From contig NC_081412.1 in NCBI RefSeq assembly GCF_030272615.1, forward strand, positions 480,681,657 through 480,745,656: DNA of 64,000 bases. The letters are read 5' to 3'. Origin of the DNA: Cryptomeria japonica (Eukaryota > Streptophyta > Pinopsida > Cupressales > Cupressaceae). A program made the translations under genes and the position numbers. The notes under the pieces were generated by a model. That model made no database searches, was not told the DNA's origin, and worked only from the letters and a program-made list of their open reading frames with translations. Of the stretch, positions 45,721 to 57,699 are shown piece by piece (the first letter of the stretch is position 1; every line of letters starts with the position of its first letter).

Positions 45721-47350
45721 TTAAGTGCAATTTAATGGAAATGTTGATAAAGATGGGTCCCAGCAATAATGGTTAATGAGGTACCCATGTACAATCCTCT
45801 CAACTATAATGAAGGAGATAATCCAGTGGGAAAAAACTCCCTCATATGAAAGGATGAATGAAGAAGGTCTAAGTGACACCCCTAGAAGATATGTCATGTA
45901 ACCCGAACAAAGACCACAAATGAACATACTTGCTCTCAATGAAGGGTTTGGTGAAGATATCTACAACCTGCTCCACTATTGCACAATATCGCAAATCGAT
46001 GACCTACCCTTGAATAAACTCCCTGAGAAAATGCATGTGGATCTCGATGTGTTTGGTCCACTTATGGTGAACTAGGTTCTTCAAAATTTGGATGGTGCTC
46101 TAGTTGTCACAATAGATGACTGATGGCTTTTGGTAAGTGATACCAAGTTTAGTGAGGATATTCTAAAGCCAAATGGCCTCAGTGGTGGCATTAACAACCC
46201 CTCAATACTCAACCTCAATCGAAGAAAGAACAATAACATGTTGCTTCTTGCTCTGCCAATAGATGGGACTAGAACCAAGGTGAAAATTGTAGCTAGACGT
46301 GGACTTGCAATCATCAAGATCGCCAGCCTAATCAGAATTCATGTATCCAACCAAATTTGAATTTGTGCTTGCTGCATAGTAAATCTCGTACCTATGAGTG
46401 CCCTGCATGTAGTGTAAGATGCATTTGGCAACCTTCCAATGAAGCCCATGAGGTTTTACCATGAAGCGTGAAACAATGCCAACTACAAATGAAATGTCAG
46501 GGCAAGTATGAGTCAGGTAGATGAGGCTACCAACAAGTTGACAATACAAAGCAGCATCAATTAGTGGTGTGGACACTACGCCTCTAGCTTGACTCGAAAC
46601 AAAAAGGGAGTCAATGCAAGCTTACAATTAGCCATGTAAAAATGAGCCAAAAGTTCAAGAGCATACTTGGGTTGCACAAGAGATATCCCAAAAGAATACT
46701 GGATGATTTCAATGCCTAGAAAATAGTGCAAGTGATCCAAGTCGATCATACAAAACCTATCATGCAAAGTAGTCTTGACATCCACAATGATCGATGAAGT
46801 GTTCCTAGTGATAATCAAGTCAAAAACATAGAAAGCCCAAAATAGAAGAGCATCCTCCTATCTCAAAATGTAGACTTTCGAATCGAAGTGGCATCTAGAG
46901 AACCCAATTGAGAGAAGAAAGGAATCCATCTTGGCATACCAAGCCCGTAGGGCCTCCTTGAGGCCATAGAGAGACTTTCCTAGTTAAATCTCCTCATGTT
47001 GATCCTCATAAAGAAATGCACTCTTCGCATCCATTTGATGTACAGCCCAACCTAGAGTTGCAAAAATAGCAAGGATCAGACGAATGGAGTTCATCTTGGC
47101 TACAAGGGCAAAGGTCTCGATGTAATCAACACCAAAACCTATAAGAAACCTCTGACCACAAATCGTGCTTTGAACGTGTCAATTGATCCATCCGCTACAA
47201 ATTTGGTCTGATAGATCCACTTACACCAAACCAACTTTCTTCCCTTAGGAAGTGGAACTGGATCCCAAGTGTTGTTCCGAATCAAAGAGTTGTACTATTC
47301 CTCCAATACTGAATCCCACTCAAAAATACATTATGCTTCATGGAATGACT
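45721..47350 (-). pseudogene. Co3 reverse transcriptase and RNase H
   Basis: On the - strand RT is readable as FYVFDLIITRN (the usual YVDD is YVFD), then HYFLGIEIIQ and QPKYALELLAHF (46,818-46,576). Next come YCQLVGSLIYLTHTCPDISF and GLHWKVAKCILHYMQGTH (46,576-46,328), and RNase H DCKSTSSYNFHLGSSPIYW with LSSIEVEYWG near 46,250. All are standard copia blocks. The lost Asp and multiple frame breaks make it inactive. Confidence 0.87.
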
Positions 47351-47639
47351 GGATATGAATCTGTGGCAATGTAGGAATGCAAAATGTCCTAATGTTGTGA
47401 CCGAGTCCTCCGAGTATCTAAGGGATCTCCAAAGAGTGCCTACAAACTCAAGTGTTTGGTGAGCCCAGCTAGGCCTATGTGGAGATGAAGGAGAATCCTC
47501 AACTTTAGAATCTGAACTCTACGAAGAGGAAAATGCAACCTCATGATCAACTTTGCAAGTTTGAATCAGTATCTAAGTTCGCGATTGACAAAGGAAGAGG
47601 TGATGAAGATCTGGGAGAGCCTTCCTCAAATTTCACACT

Positions 47640-48420
47640 TCACTCAATGAAAAACTTTTATATCTTAGGATCCATAAGCCGATATCCTTTTACACCATCA
47701 AGATAACCAACAAAGATACAAGGCCGACTCTAAGGTTCAAGGGCCTTGCGCTTCTCTAAAGGGATGTGAACCCATGTTGGGGAGCCAAAAACTCTGAAAT
47801 GTCGCACAACAAGTTTCCTACCACACCAAGCCTCAAAAGGAGTGATGCCCTTTAATGCCTTATGCAGAACTCTATTCTAGACGTGCATGGCACAATTGAT
47901 AGCTTTTGCCCAATACTCAAGTGCAAAGGAGCATGAGAAGATCATGGAACTAGCCATCTCTTTCAAGAACCTATTTTTCCTTTAAACTACACCATTTTGT
48001 TGTGGTTCATAGGCAATAGTATGTTGAAGATCAATCCCTTACAAGAGTACAAAATTGATCAAAGCAATGGTTCACATATTCTCTAACATAATCTGTGCAG
48101 ACAATTTTGACATACTTTCCATATTGCTTCTCAACATGAGATTTAAACTCTTTAAGTCTATCAAAGACTTCTCCTTTATGTCGAAAAAAGTAGACCCATG
48201 TATATCTAGAATAGTCATCAACGAAGGTGAGCAAATAGTGGGCCTTGCTAAAAGAAAATGATGGAAAAGGACCCACCAAGTCACTATGAACCAACTCAAG
48301 GACTTATAAGCCCTCCAAGCCTTCCCTTTTTCAAATTTGTCTTCAGGATGCTTTCCTAAGGCACAACCCAAACAAACACCATCAAAAAAATTGATTTGAA
48401 GAAGCCCTATGACCATTTCA
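47640..48420 (-). pseudogene. Co3 integrase remnant
   Basis: On the - strand the pre-integrase finger end (VCLGCALGKHPEDKFEKGKA) lies at about 48,380-48,330 in one frame. The core follows in another: MVHSDLVGPFPSFSFSKAHY, LTFVDDYSRYTWVYFFRHKG, EKQYGKYVKIVCTDYVREYV (48,294-48,031). Both Asp positions (HSD; CTD) are kept, although GGE has become REY. The C-terminal part decays toward 47,640. Confidence 0.86.
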
Positions 48421-48639
48421 TGCTTGTTGAACTATTGAAGATAGTGGTAGTTAAGATGGCCAAAATTTGATCAATGAATCTAAATAGGTGAGCAAAGCAC
48501 TAGATTGTTAATAAGGTACAAAATAAGAGAAAGCATATAGGCAAGAATTATGATCAACCTTACCAACTACAAGGAGTGTGTTATCTTCAAGATTCCCGAT
48601 AGTTACAAAATAGAAGTGAACTCAACTTTTCTACCATTA

Positions 48640-49940
48640 TGGGCAATCTAATAGATGGAGAGAAGGTTGGCTAACAGATTAGGCACAAAGAAGACATCCT
48701 CAAATGTATCAATGCCCAACTTCAACAAAACCTTTCCCAATGACTTCAATAGGAGACCGAGAGTCATCCTCAATGAGAATGTGGGCACCGAATAAGGCTT
48801 CAACATAGAAAAAATTTCTCTAACAAAACCCATGCGATGTGATGCACCCAAATAAGGAATCCATTGTTGTGAAGAATTTTCAATAGCAATGAGTGTAGTT
48901 GCTTTACCTTTACCTAATTTGGAAGGAGCAAAGGATTGCTAAGAAGTTAGATTAAAGTTTTTCTTTTCTAGAAGATTTTTAACTCATCAATTTGCTTCTT
49001 CTGACAAGAATGTTCCTCATAACCATGTTTCTTGCAATAACTATAAGTTGGTCTTTCCTTCTTTTGATGTCCCTTTGGAGGAGGAGTTGGTGTTGATGTT
49101 TGTTGTAGACAATGATTGTGCTTGATCTTTTGATGACTTCTTTTTTACTGCTTTTGTTTCTTGTCAGATTTCCCTGATTCTTTTTTACCCTTTGATTGAC
49201 TAGCCAGCAAAGCTTGACACTGAGAAGGCTTAATAAAACCCATGGAAAGAAGCTTCCCTCATTTTTGTATTCACATTTCAGAAAATGAAGCATAAGAAGA
49301 TGAAATGAATGAAAATCTCATTGTCAATCTATGAGTGTGAAAGCTAAAAACAAAAGTTGCACATTCAGGTCCAAGTTTGTTGAGAGTACTATAGACAAGC
49401 TAGATATCTTTCTTTTCAAGACCAAATGATTTACATTGTGCTCTAAGGTCATTAAATTTTGTTACACAATCTTGGATGTTATCAAAAGACTCAGGATCAA
49501 GACTCTTTAGTTCGTTATCAATTTAATAGCCTCAAACTTCATCAATTGTACCATATAGAGTTTTTAATTTTTCCCATGCATCATGTAAATCTATACATCT
49601 TTCAATTTGAAACATAAGATCTAGGGAAACTAAACTCCTAAAACAACCAAGTGCTTTTGTATGTTCAATCATCCAGATTAGCTTTTCCTTATCTTCAATG
49701 GGTTCAATCCTTGTTGCATTAAAACATTCCATGCATTTTAATGTCATGTATTGTAGTTGTATAGTGTTAGCAATGGAAAATAGAGCACAAGTGAACTTCT
49801 TTTCAACATAAGATATAAATCCTAGTTGCATTAAAACACTCCATGCTTTTTAATGTCATGTATTGTAGTTGTATGGTGTTAGCAATGGAAAATAGAGCAC
49901 AAGTGAAAAAGATGTTGAAGTACAAGTACACAAAGAGACC
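48640..49940 (-). pseudogene. Co3 gag and protease remnants
   Basis: Gag is seen at 49,831-49,532 (- strand: KCMECFNATRIEPIEDKEKL; LHDAWEKLKTLYG). A Lys-rich stretch with a possible knuckle lies at 49,293-48,979, and the protease at 48,851-48,648 (GASHRMGFVREIF; FEDVFFVPNLLANLLSIY). The Asp-Ser of the protease site lies in decayed sequence just upstream. A duplication of about 112 bp (49,709-49,820 and 49,821-49,911) repeats part of gag. Confidence 0.8.
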
Positions 49941-51299
49941 CGCCCCCCTAATTCACTCAATCAAAGGAGCCACCCCTCCCCCCCAATAAATACGATTACC
50001 ACCAATAAGAAACATTAAGTGGATTGGATTTCAATGCTTTTTACAAATTCTCATAAGCTCGTACAATACCAAGTGAAACAATCAGCACCATTGAAAAGTA
50101 CATGAAAAAACATGCACTTTTAAAAAAAGAATCGCATTGATCCGAAGTTATATGCAAAAGCTATGCAGCTTTGAAGCTTGCAAAGCAAGAATGGAGCAGT
50201 GTCATGTATGAGAATTTGAAATTTCTAAAAAATTCATGCATTGAAATTGGAAAATGTCTTCGCCACCATGTAGAGCACAAAAAATTAGCCAAAATCAAAA
50301 AAAAAAAATTGCACTAAAATCGGAGGTTGAGAGCTTGTGTTATGCACCATCAAAGTTCACCTTCAAAATTCAACTTACCAAAGAAGTGGAGTCAAGTTAA
50401 TTTTTTCACCAAATTTAGCTGCTGCTAAATTTAGTTGTCCTAAAAATATTGAAGCCTCCAAATATTTTAGAACCCATTTACATAAAAATCTCTGACCAAA
50501 TATTTACTAATTTTAACAAATTGTCAAATATTAGATAAGACTTCATTAAAATGACAAATATAAGAGAAAAAGCTCAAAATAAAAATCTTATCTTAGCATT
50601 AAATATGCTACTATGTGTAGGCTTTTATTTCAACACTTTATCTCATTAAAAACATTCTTTAGCATCAAATATGCTCGCATGTGAAGACTTAAATTTCAAC
50701 ACTTTATTTATATGTGTTGACTTTATAACTCCCATTTTTATGATTTTAATAAAGTAAAGCATTAATTCCTCCCTTTATTTTATTTTATTTTTTTTTAAAA
50801 TTCTAACTTTTAAAAAAAACATGAAAAATGTGGAAAGGCTTTTGATAAACAAATTGTTTCACCTAGTAAATTTGCCAAAAATCAACAATTTGACAATTGA
50901 TTCTAAAGTATTTGGGTCTTTTGAATGCAATGGAAGAGTCGAATTTGACCCAAAATGCTTTGAAATGATGGCTTACTACTAGATCTAGCAATAAACCTCC
51001 TACTTCAAACCTATGTAGATCTAGCCTCTAGGGTCTGAATCAAACAAAACAAAGGGAGATCTAACATTCTCAGCTACCCTAAACTCAATGGTGAGCTCAA
51101 AATTTCTCCATAGAGCTTCAAATGACCTATAACTAACAAGTCAAAGTATGAACCCCCCTAGAAATTAATATTTTCTCCACAGTTTTCTAATTCTCCAATT
51201 CATGCAAGGATACAAGAGAAGAGCATACTCGTGGTTTGAAAAATAACAGCTCTACACTACCAGATTTTCTAAAATATTGCTAACCTACAACTCAAAATT
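49941..51299 (-). other. Co3 5' leader
   Basis: About 1.3 kb between gag and the primer-binding site, without a coding frame. It contains C runs near 49,936-49,985. Parts near 50,085-50,130 and 50,940-51,170 match the corresponding leader of Co4 (62,085-63,180), for example aaaatgctttgaaat and ctaaactcaat.gtgagctcaaa. Confidence 0.75.
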
Positions 51300-51311
51300 G
51301 CTCTGGTACCA
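51300..51311 (-). promoter_or_regulatory. Co3 primer-binding site
   Basis: The - strand reads TGGTACCAGAGC directly after the LTR, one base from the initiator-Met tRNA complement. Confidence 0.9.
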
Positions 51312-51705
51312 CGAAAGATTTGACTTATGAGCCTACCCAAGAGCAAATGATGGAAAGCAAATAAGGAAATCAAGAATAAGCAAAAATAAACTGTACTCTA
51401 CTCAAGATAATGCAAGCTTACAATGAGCTTGAGAAGTGAGAATACAAAGGGAACCCCTTGGTTACATAGGCCACAGGAAGAGATGAGATATCATAAGATT
51501 GTGAGAAGTGTCTTAATCTTATGAAATGAGACAAAGTAGATAAGTATCACAAGATTGATTCAAATGTCTTAATCTTATGAAATGAGACAAAAAGTGGTAA
51601 ATATGTCATGTGGACCCGAAGTAAACTTAAGTAATAAGATGTGAAAAGGACCTAAGTGCATAACTAGATGAACTAGTTAGATAAAGTACCCTATTCACAC
51701 TAACA
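51312..51705 (-). repeat. Co3 5' LTR
   Basis: A 394-bp LTR ending cactaaca on the + strand (sense start TGTTAGTG). Its other terminus is cgaaag where the partner has tgaaag, so the sense end CA has become CG. It shares its end with the Co4 LTR (gtgaaaaggacct...tagttagataa). Confidence 0.9.
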
Positions 51706-51710
51706 CATGC

Positions 51711-52410
51711 AAAAGAATTCACATCTTCAAGCACTAATTGTGTATTAAGTAGTGTATCCTACGCAATGGAGCTCATGTCTTCTATCACTTGTGTATTAAG
51801 TTGTATCAGGCAGTGAAACTTGTATTTTATCCAAGGAAGGGTTCTTTAAAGGTACCAGGTAGCATATTACTTGGACACATTATGCAACCTAGCTAAAGAT
51901 AAAATAAGATGGAGCCCTACAACTTTCCTAATATATGTTGGCAATTGTTGAAGGCTATCAAAAGCTTTGTGGACATGGTCCATGCATTGGACAAATTAAC
52001 CAAGAAGGGTAACAGTTTCCAATGGATGAAATAACAAAATGCGGAGTTTGTAACTTAGAATTATTATTTGTAATTGTACCTAGATTGTATTAAAAAAACC
52101 TGCATTCATGTTGGTTCCTTAAAGCATGCAATTGGGTGCATAATGCTACAAGTATATATCATGGATCACTTGATTATTGTGGTAGCTGAAGACTGCACAA
52201 TGTATGCTATCCTAAACTTTCAACACTATGTTTTTGGCATATTCTTTTGCATTTTATGTGGATTATAAAGCATAATTGTAACCTATCACAAGCTCGTGAT
52301 CCAAAGAAGCATTATTAGATGGTTAATTACTTTGTAATTCACTTTCACAATTGTCATTGTTTCCCTTCAAACACAAAAATTGGTGAATCACCACAATAGA
52401 TTTTGAAAAA
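51711..52410 (+). pseudogene. Gy4: gypsy RT and RNase H relic, right part
   Basis: On the + strand, KVPGSILLGHIM near 51,855 resembles the conserved K.LGHIVS motif. SFVDMVHALDKLTKKGNSFQW (about 51,960-52,025) matches the RT-RNase H connection (..PL..LTKK...F.W). MYAILNFQHYVFGIFF (about 52,202) matches the AL..FRHYLLG motif, and IIRWLITL then FTFTIVIV (about 52,310) match the RW.LLLQEF.FTIVH block. Order and spacing are right for gypsy. Stops and gaps show old decay. Confidence 0.75.
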
Positions 52411-52453
52411 ACAAATTCCCAAGTTGTGGAAATGATTTTAATGATTTAGTAAA

Positions 52454-52618
52454 TCTAGAGGTTTCTCTACCTTGAGAAGCTATTGAGATAAGTAATTTAC
52501 ATAGTAACTCTAGAGGTTTCTCTACCTTGAGAAGCTATTGAGATAAGTAATTTGCATAGTAACTCTAGAGATTTCTCTTCCTTGAGAAACTATTAAGATA
52601 AGTAATTTACATAGTTAC
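52454..52618. repeat. 55-bp tandem repeat, three copies
   Basis: Units at 52,454-52,508, 52,509-52,563 and 52,564-52,618 start tctagaggtttctctacctt. The first two differ at one base; the third has a few changes. Confidence 0.93.
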
Positions 52619-53244
52619 CAAGATACTAGTACCCTAACTCTTGGTACTTATCTCTTGTAGTACCATAAACACATCCCTATCTCAAAAACCTATATGGAGA
52701 TATCTCTAGACATTAGTAGACTTCAAATGTAGTTTCTTTGCATCTCCTATAAGCATCCCTTGAAAATCAGGAAACTTCCAATAGAGGTTTCTTAGATATA
52801 TCACATAAATTACAATAGATTTTCTTTAAGTGTTAATACATGATTGATGGAAGATAGAATAACTAGACAAATACAATAATAGACTTGTAATTTTACATTG
52901 TTTCATTAAATTTTACAAGTTATTTTAGTGATTAAAAAAATCCTTATTAAATCCCAAAGAGGTAAGAATATGAAGTGAAACAACATTAAGACATCTCCAA
53001 GGTCACCCATAGGTCCCATACCATGATTTTTAAAATCATGGCATTCCCATCCTAGTTTCTCTATGATGATGATTATCAAATTTCAATACAATTAATATTT
53101 TCAATACTTTGAAACACTAGTTTTATTTCTAATTTTTAATCATTTTAATATTTACCATTCTTTAAAGACGTCCCTTGTTTGATATATACACACATATACA
53201 ATTGATTGAAAATATAGTCATCTCCAAGGTCCAACATACAAGGA
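52619..53244. other. Unassigned DNA
   Basis: AT-rich sequence with further partial echoes of the aggtttctt word of the 55-bp repeat. No gene or element is recognised. Confidence 0.4.
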
Positions 53245-54715
53245 AAAATATCCATCAAAAAGTGTAATCAATAAGTGGCTTTTGGCCTTTGATTTGCTTG
53301 AACAACACCATCACTATTTCCTTTGACATTAAAGACAATAAATCGTATGTACTATGTATGTATAGACACACACGCAGACACAAAAACTAAGTTGTCAAAT
53401 TGAAATTGTGTATGAGTACATTTGTACAATACACTAGTGTGACAAAAAAATTGGGGGGCCTAGGTACATTTGGGTAAGTCTATATGATAAACCTATAAAA
53501 ATTATAAATATACTCATATTTGCAGCCTAAAAATAAGAATTGGATTTAGAATACCACATATCATGCATACGCTAAACAAAACTACCATAAATATTACAAA
53601 TTTGAAGTACAATATATTAAAAGGATATCAATTAGTCAAAATTTGTATGTCATGATAGATATTTTAAATTCATTGTTCACTGGTTCAATATTAAAATTTG
53701 AGTTGCCAATACGAGGATGCTGGTACAACAAATTTTTAAAGGGGGCTTAGGTAAACATGTTAGAGCTGATAGATGGCTCTTGTTAGAGTCACTCAAGGTC
53801 TCACTCCATGAATCACCTAATAAAACCAAAATATCCTTCTACAAGAGAGAAAAGAAAAAGCATAAAACATTCTTTTTCCCCTTAAAGGAGGCACTATGCA
53901 TATGAAAGGGGATCAGCCTTCATTTTAGACATGAATATCTGAAATAAACTTATCCTAGTCAGCCAGCATAGAAATAAAAATATCCATCAACAAGTGTAAT
54001 CAATAAGTGGCCTTTGGCTTTTGATTTGCTTCAACAACACCATCATTATTTCCTTTGACATCAATGACAATAAATCGTATGTATGTATGTTTGCTTCAAC
54101 AACACAAACATTATTTCCTTTGGCATCAATGACAATAAGTCGTATATATATATGTGTGTGTGTGTGTGCATGTGTGCATGGGTGTATGTATGTATATATA
54201 GACACACACACAAAAAAAACTAAATTGTCAAATTGAAATTGAAATTGGGTATGAGTACATCTGTACAATACAATAGTGTGACAATAAAATTGGGGGGCCT
54301 AGGTACACTTGGGTACATCTATATGATAAACCTATAAGTATTATAAATATATTCATATTTGCAGCCTAAAAAATAAGATTTAAACTTAGAATACCACATA
54401 TCATGCATATGCTAAACAAAACTACCATAAATATTACAAATTTGAAGTACAGTATACTAATAGGATATCAATTAGTCAAAATTTGATTGTCAATGATAGA
54501 TACTTTGAATTCATTGTTCATTGGTTCAATATTAAAATTTGACTTGCCAATACGAGGATGCCGGTACAAGAAGTTTTTAAAGGGGGCTTTGCTAAACATG
54601 CTAGAGCTGATAGATGGCTCTTGTTACAGTCATTCGAGGACTCAAGCTCCATGAATCACCTAATGAAACCAAAATATCCTTCTACAAGAGAGAAGAAAAA
54701 GCATAAAATTTCCAA
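53245..54715. repeat. 732-bp tandem duplication carrying an LTR edge
   Basis: Two head-to-tail copies begin aaaaatatccatcaa (about 53,245 and 53,977). Each runs through the same wording (ggggggcctaggtaca, tacgaggatgc.ggtacaa, aaagggggctt) into the edge of a Co4-type LTR (53,758 and 54,599, both preceded by aaaca). The first copy holds only about 110 bp of LTR, followed by about 107 bp of other sequence; the second continues into the full Co4 LTR. The second copy also has an expanded TA/TG microsatellite (54,145-54,200). Confidence 0.85.
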
Positions 54716-54965
54716 TAATAGACGTCAAATATATTAGATCAATAGTGATCAATGAATGTGCAAATATGCATATGAGACTTTGCTTATATCGACAAGGTTG
54801 AGAAGTAGGACAAACTAGGATGATGACAAGCGTATTAATCCTATGTTAGATGACAACTAGGAGATAAGATCATATGTCTACTAAAGACTTCTAGAGAGCT
54901 TCCTAACTAAGAAAATTTAACATGTGAAAATGTGTGAAAAGGACCTGGGAATTAGTTAGATAATG

Positions 54966-55840
54966 TGTAAATTCCAACTCCCACTCTAACCCAACTTTTT
55001 GTTATTTTTTTTTCTATTTGAAGTTTTAGTCATATCACTGCATGGGTTTCTGAGTTTGCAGAAGTGATGCTATTTGTATTGGCAATTTTATATTGTAATG
55101 TTCTTGCAAGCAAAATATAAGTACATATGCAAAATAAATGATATAATGAGTAGAAATTAAAAAGATTCTCTTTATTCATTTTTTTGTCATTGAAATATAG
55201 TAGTTTCACAATTATTTTTTGTCCTGTCACAGGAAATACAGCAGACTGAAACTTTGTTTCTCCTACAGAACCTCCATCGACCAGCAAATACACAAGTGGT
55301 AGACTAAAAATGGATACAAATTATTTTCAGAAGCTTCCAACTGAATATTCCTAACAATGGATGGAGGCAACACGACCTTTCTGCTATTGACAAATATGCC
55401 AAACGCCTTCCTCTTAATATGTAATATTCAGATTTCACCATATTAAGACTTGTGTTCAGTAACCTGTGCGCATACCCAGCAATTGGGACCTTTTTGTGGC
55501 TTAGATAACTGTCAAGACTAGCAGATAGAAGTCATATGACTGAATGGAGGGGATATAGGCAGCTAAAGGTGCAGCATTTCTCCCTTAAAAACCCTCGACC
55601 AGGTATTATATCTCACACCACATACTAAACAGTGTTGTGCGACCAGCAATGGAAATGAATCGGCCACCCTAAGTCTTCACACACCTCCACCAATCTTACC
55701 ATCCTTTGCAATAAGCCAAGCCCCACCAATCTTACAATCCTTTGCAATAAGCCAAGCCTTTCTCTTCACTCACGTTCAGCAGATATGGATTTTCCATCAT
55801 GCATGGTGATCCTTTTTACAAAATGATTTCATTAACCTTT
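54966..55840 (-). repeat. Gy3 3' LTR, partial
   Basis: It matches 59,108-59,945 (aattccaactccca; aaatacagcagactgaaact; ccagcaaatacacaagtggt). Similarity stops at cattaacctt, where RT sequence begins at once. The outer end is tgtaaattcc (sense end TTTACA). Confidence 0.88.
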
Positions 55841-56620
55841 AACTAGGTCTAATATGCCCCATATCCAATAGCTCCTTAATCGCTTCTTTGGTCTCCTTAA
55901 ATTCCGTAGAGTACTGATAAGGAGTTGTGTCGATGGGCTTAAAGCCCTCCTCTAACTTGATGACATGCTCAAACCCTCTATTTGGAAGTCTCTTTCGAGG
56001 AATCTCACTGAAGACCAACCTGTACACTATCTAAATATCCACATGATACTAATCATTGCTATCTGTAGGGCCCTTAGATAAAATCAAACACTGTGTTGCC
56101 CGTGCCACATCACCATGCCTAAAAATACTTTCTATTCTCTTTGCTAACTTAATCGTAGGAGCACCATTTGACATACTGCTGAATACAACCTTCTTACAAT
56201 CCACTCTATTAAACTCCATAGTCTAAAAATTTTGCGAACACTTTCCTAGTGAGTAAAGGAACTGGATGCCCAGTATAGCATTAGTATCCACTAAGTCAAC
56301 AACATAGAAGTCATTGGTAATAGTGTAATTGCCTAGTGTAATGTTCAATTGAGGGACCCATTCAGTGCAATCCATGTTAAAACCATCTACCACCATAACA
56401 TTAAATCTCTAAAAATCTTCAATCTGTAGACCCCTCTTAGCCACCAGTGTTAAGTCTAGGAAGTTATAGGTTGCCCTGTTGTCCACCAAAACTATCACAC
56501 GCTGCTCCTACAAGACTCCACACACTCTAAAGTAATTAAATCTAGGGGTACTGAAAAGAGTAACAATAGTTCCACCTTTCACCCTGTAATCTCTCCTATT
56601 GGGATATTCCAACATTTTGC
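55841..56620 (-). pseudogene. Gy3 protease and RT N-terminus
   Basis: The - strand reads VIVLVDNRATYNFLDL where a gypsy protease has VDSGATHNF, so the SG of the active site is NR. TNAILGIQFLYSLGK follows. The RT start GFEHVIKLEEGFKPIDTTPY, then KEAIKELLDMGHIRPS, ends at the deletion junction near 55,840. Stops occur throughout. Confidence 0.85.
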
Positions 56621-57699
56621 CATAGAACACCAATTGAGGTATGAATTATACTAAGGAACTGCAACTTGCCTCTTTATGTCTATTTAGGCCTTGCAACCAG
56701 GTTAGTCATTATTATGAACGGTGAAGAAACATATAACCAGCAATATTATAAAGAGATACCTAATCATCATTACATAATGTGCATGTGGGATTCAACAACA
56801 TTTCCCCTACAACCTATCCTCATTATCGATTCCCCTAGAACATCATATGAGGCACCTTGAGCTCATTCTTTTCCATCAAACCCAAGAGCATGGAATGACA
56901 CCAGCCATTCAGCCTCCTATCTCCACCCGAGGTTGTTCTACTTGAATGGAACCTTGTGCTACTTGCATCCCTTATATGTATTCTATTCTACCTTCCATAA
57001 TGCGATGGTTGGTCGGATGAAGCGTTAAAGAATCTACTATATAATTTATTATGCCTAGTATCATAATAGCAATGATAGAAATATATAAATATATATTAAC
57101 AATAATATGTTGATTACATCCATTCCTACATGGAAGACAAAATAGCAAATAAGTAAATATATGTATCTGCCAATTACTATTATTAAATCTGAAGCTACTT
57201 GCTTCCTCTTGATCGATTGCCTTCTTTTGCTTATTCCATTTCTCTTTTTTATTCTATTTCTTGATGCCTTGACCAATAATCCCATCTCCTTTTTATATCC
57301 CTTATAGTGGGATGAATAGTCACAACTTTTATAATTATTACACCCCTTTCAAAGGATGTACCCTTCATAAACCAAGCACTGCATGTCTAACCACCCATAT
57401 TAAGAATTTATTACCAATTAGTTTTTTTAATTAATAATGGGTCGCTGTTTTTAATATTTTATTATTATTATGATTATTTTTTGGTGTTTAGAGAAATTGC
57501 TTGAGGAAGGAGATTACCCATGAATTCCCATATTTCAGATTCATTTTAATGTTTGAACATTGTCATCTTAGTCTATTAAGCGACCCTTAATAGAATCATT
57601 GTTTTTTTCCATTGCGCCTTAACAATTGTAATTGACTGAGATAAAGGCTGCGATCTAATTGTTATACAAGCTGCAATCTGTTTTGGTGGGGGCATGACA

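Larger units (their letters stand above)
45259..51705 (-). mobile_element. Co3: Ty1/copia retrotransposon, decayed
   Basis: A - strand copia with short LTRs (5' LTR 51,312-51,705; 3' LTR 45,259-45,711), a primer-binding site, a leader of about 1.3 kb, gag, protease, integrase, RT, RNase H and a G-rich polypurine tract. It splits Gy4 reverse transcriptase. The flanks catat (45,254-45,258) and catgc (51,706-51,710) may be a worn target duplication. The coding region has many stops and the RT active site is changed. Confidence 0.9.

Noticed and set aside
54140-54200. TA/TG-rich run as a regulatory element
   Set aside because: Expanded microsatellite in one copy of the 732-bp duplication; the other copy has a much shorter run.
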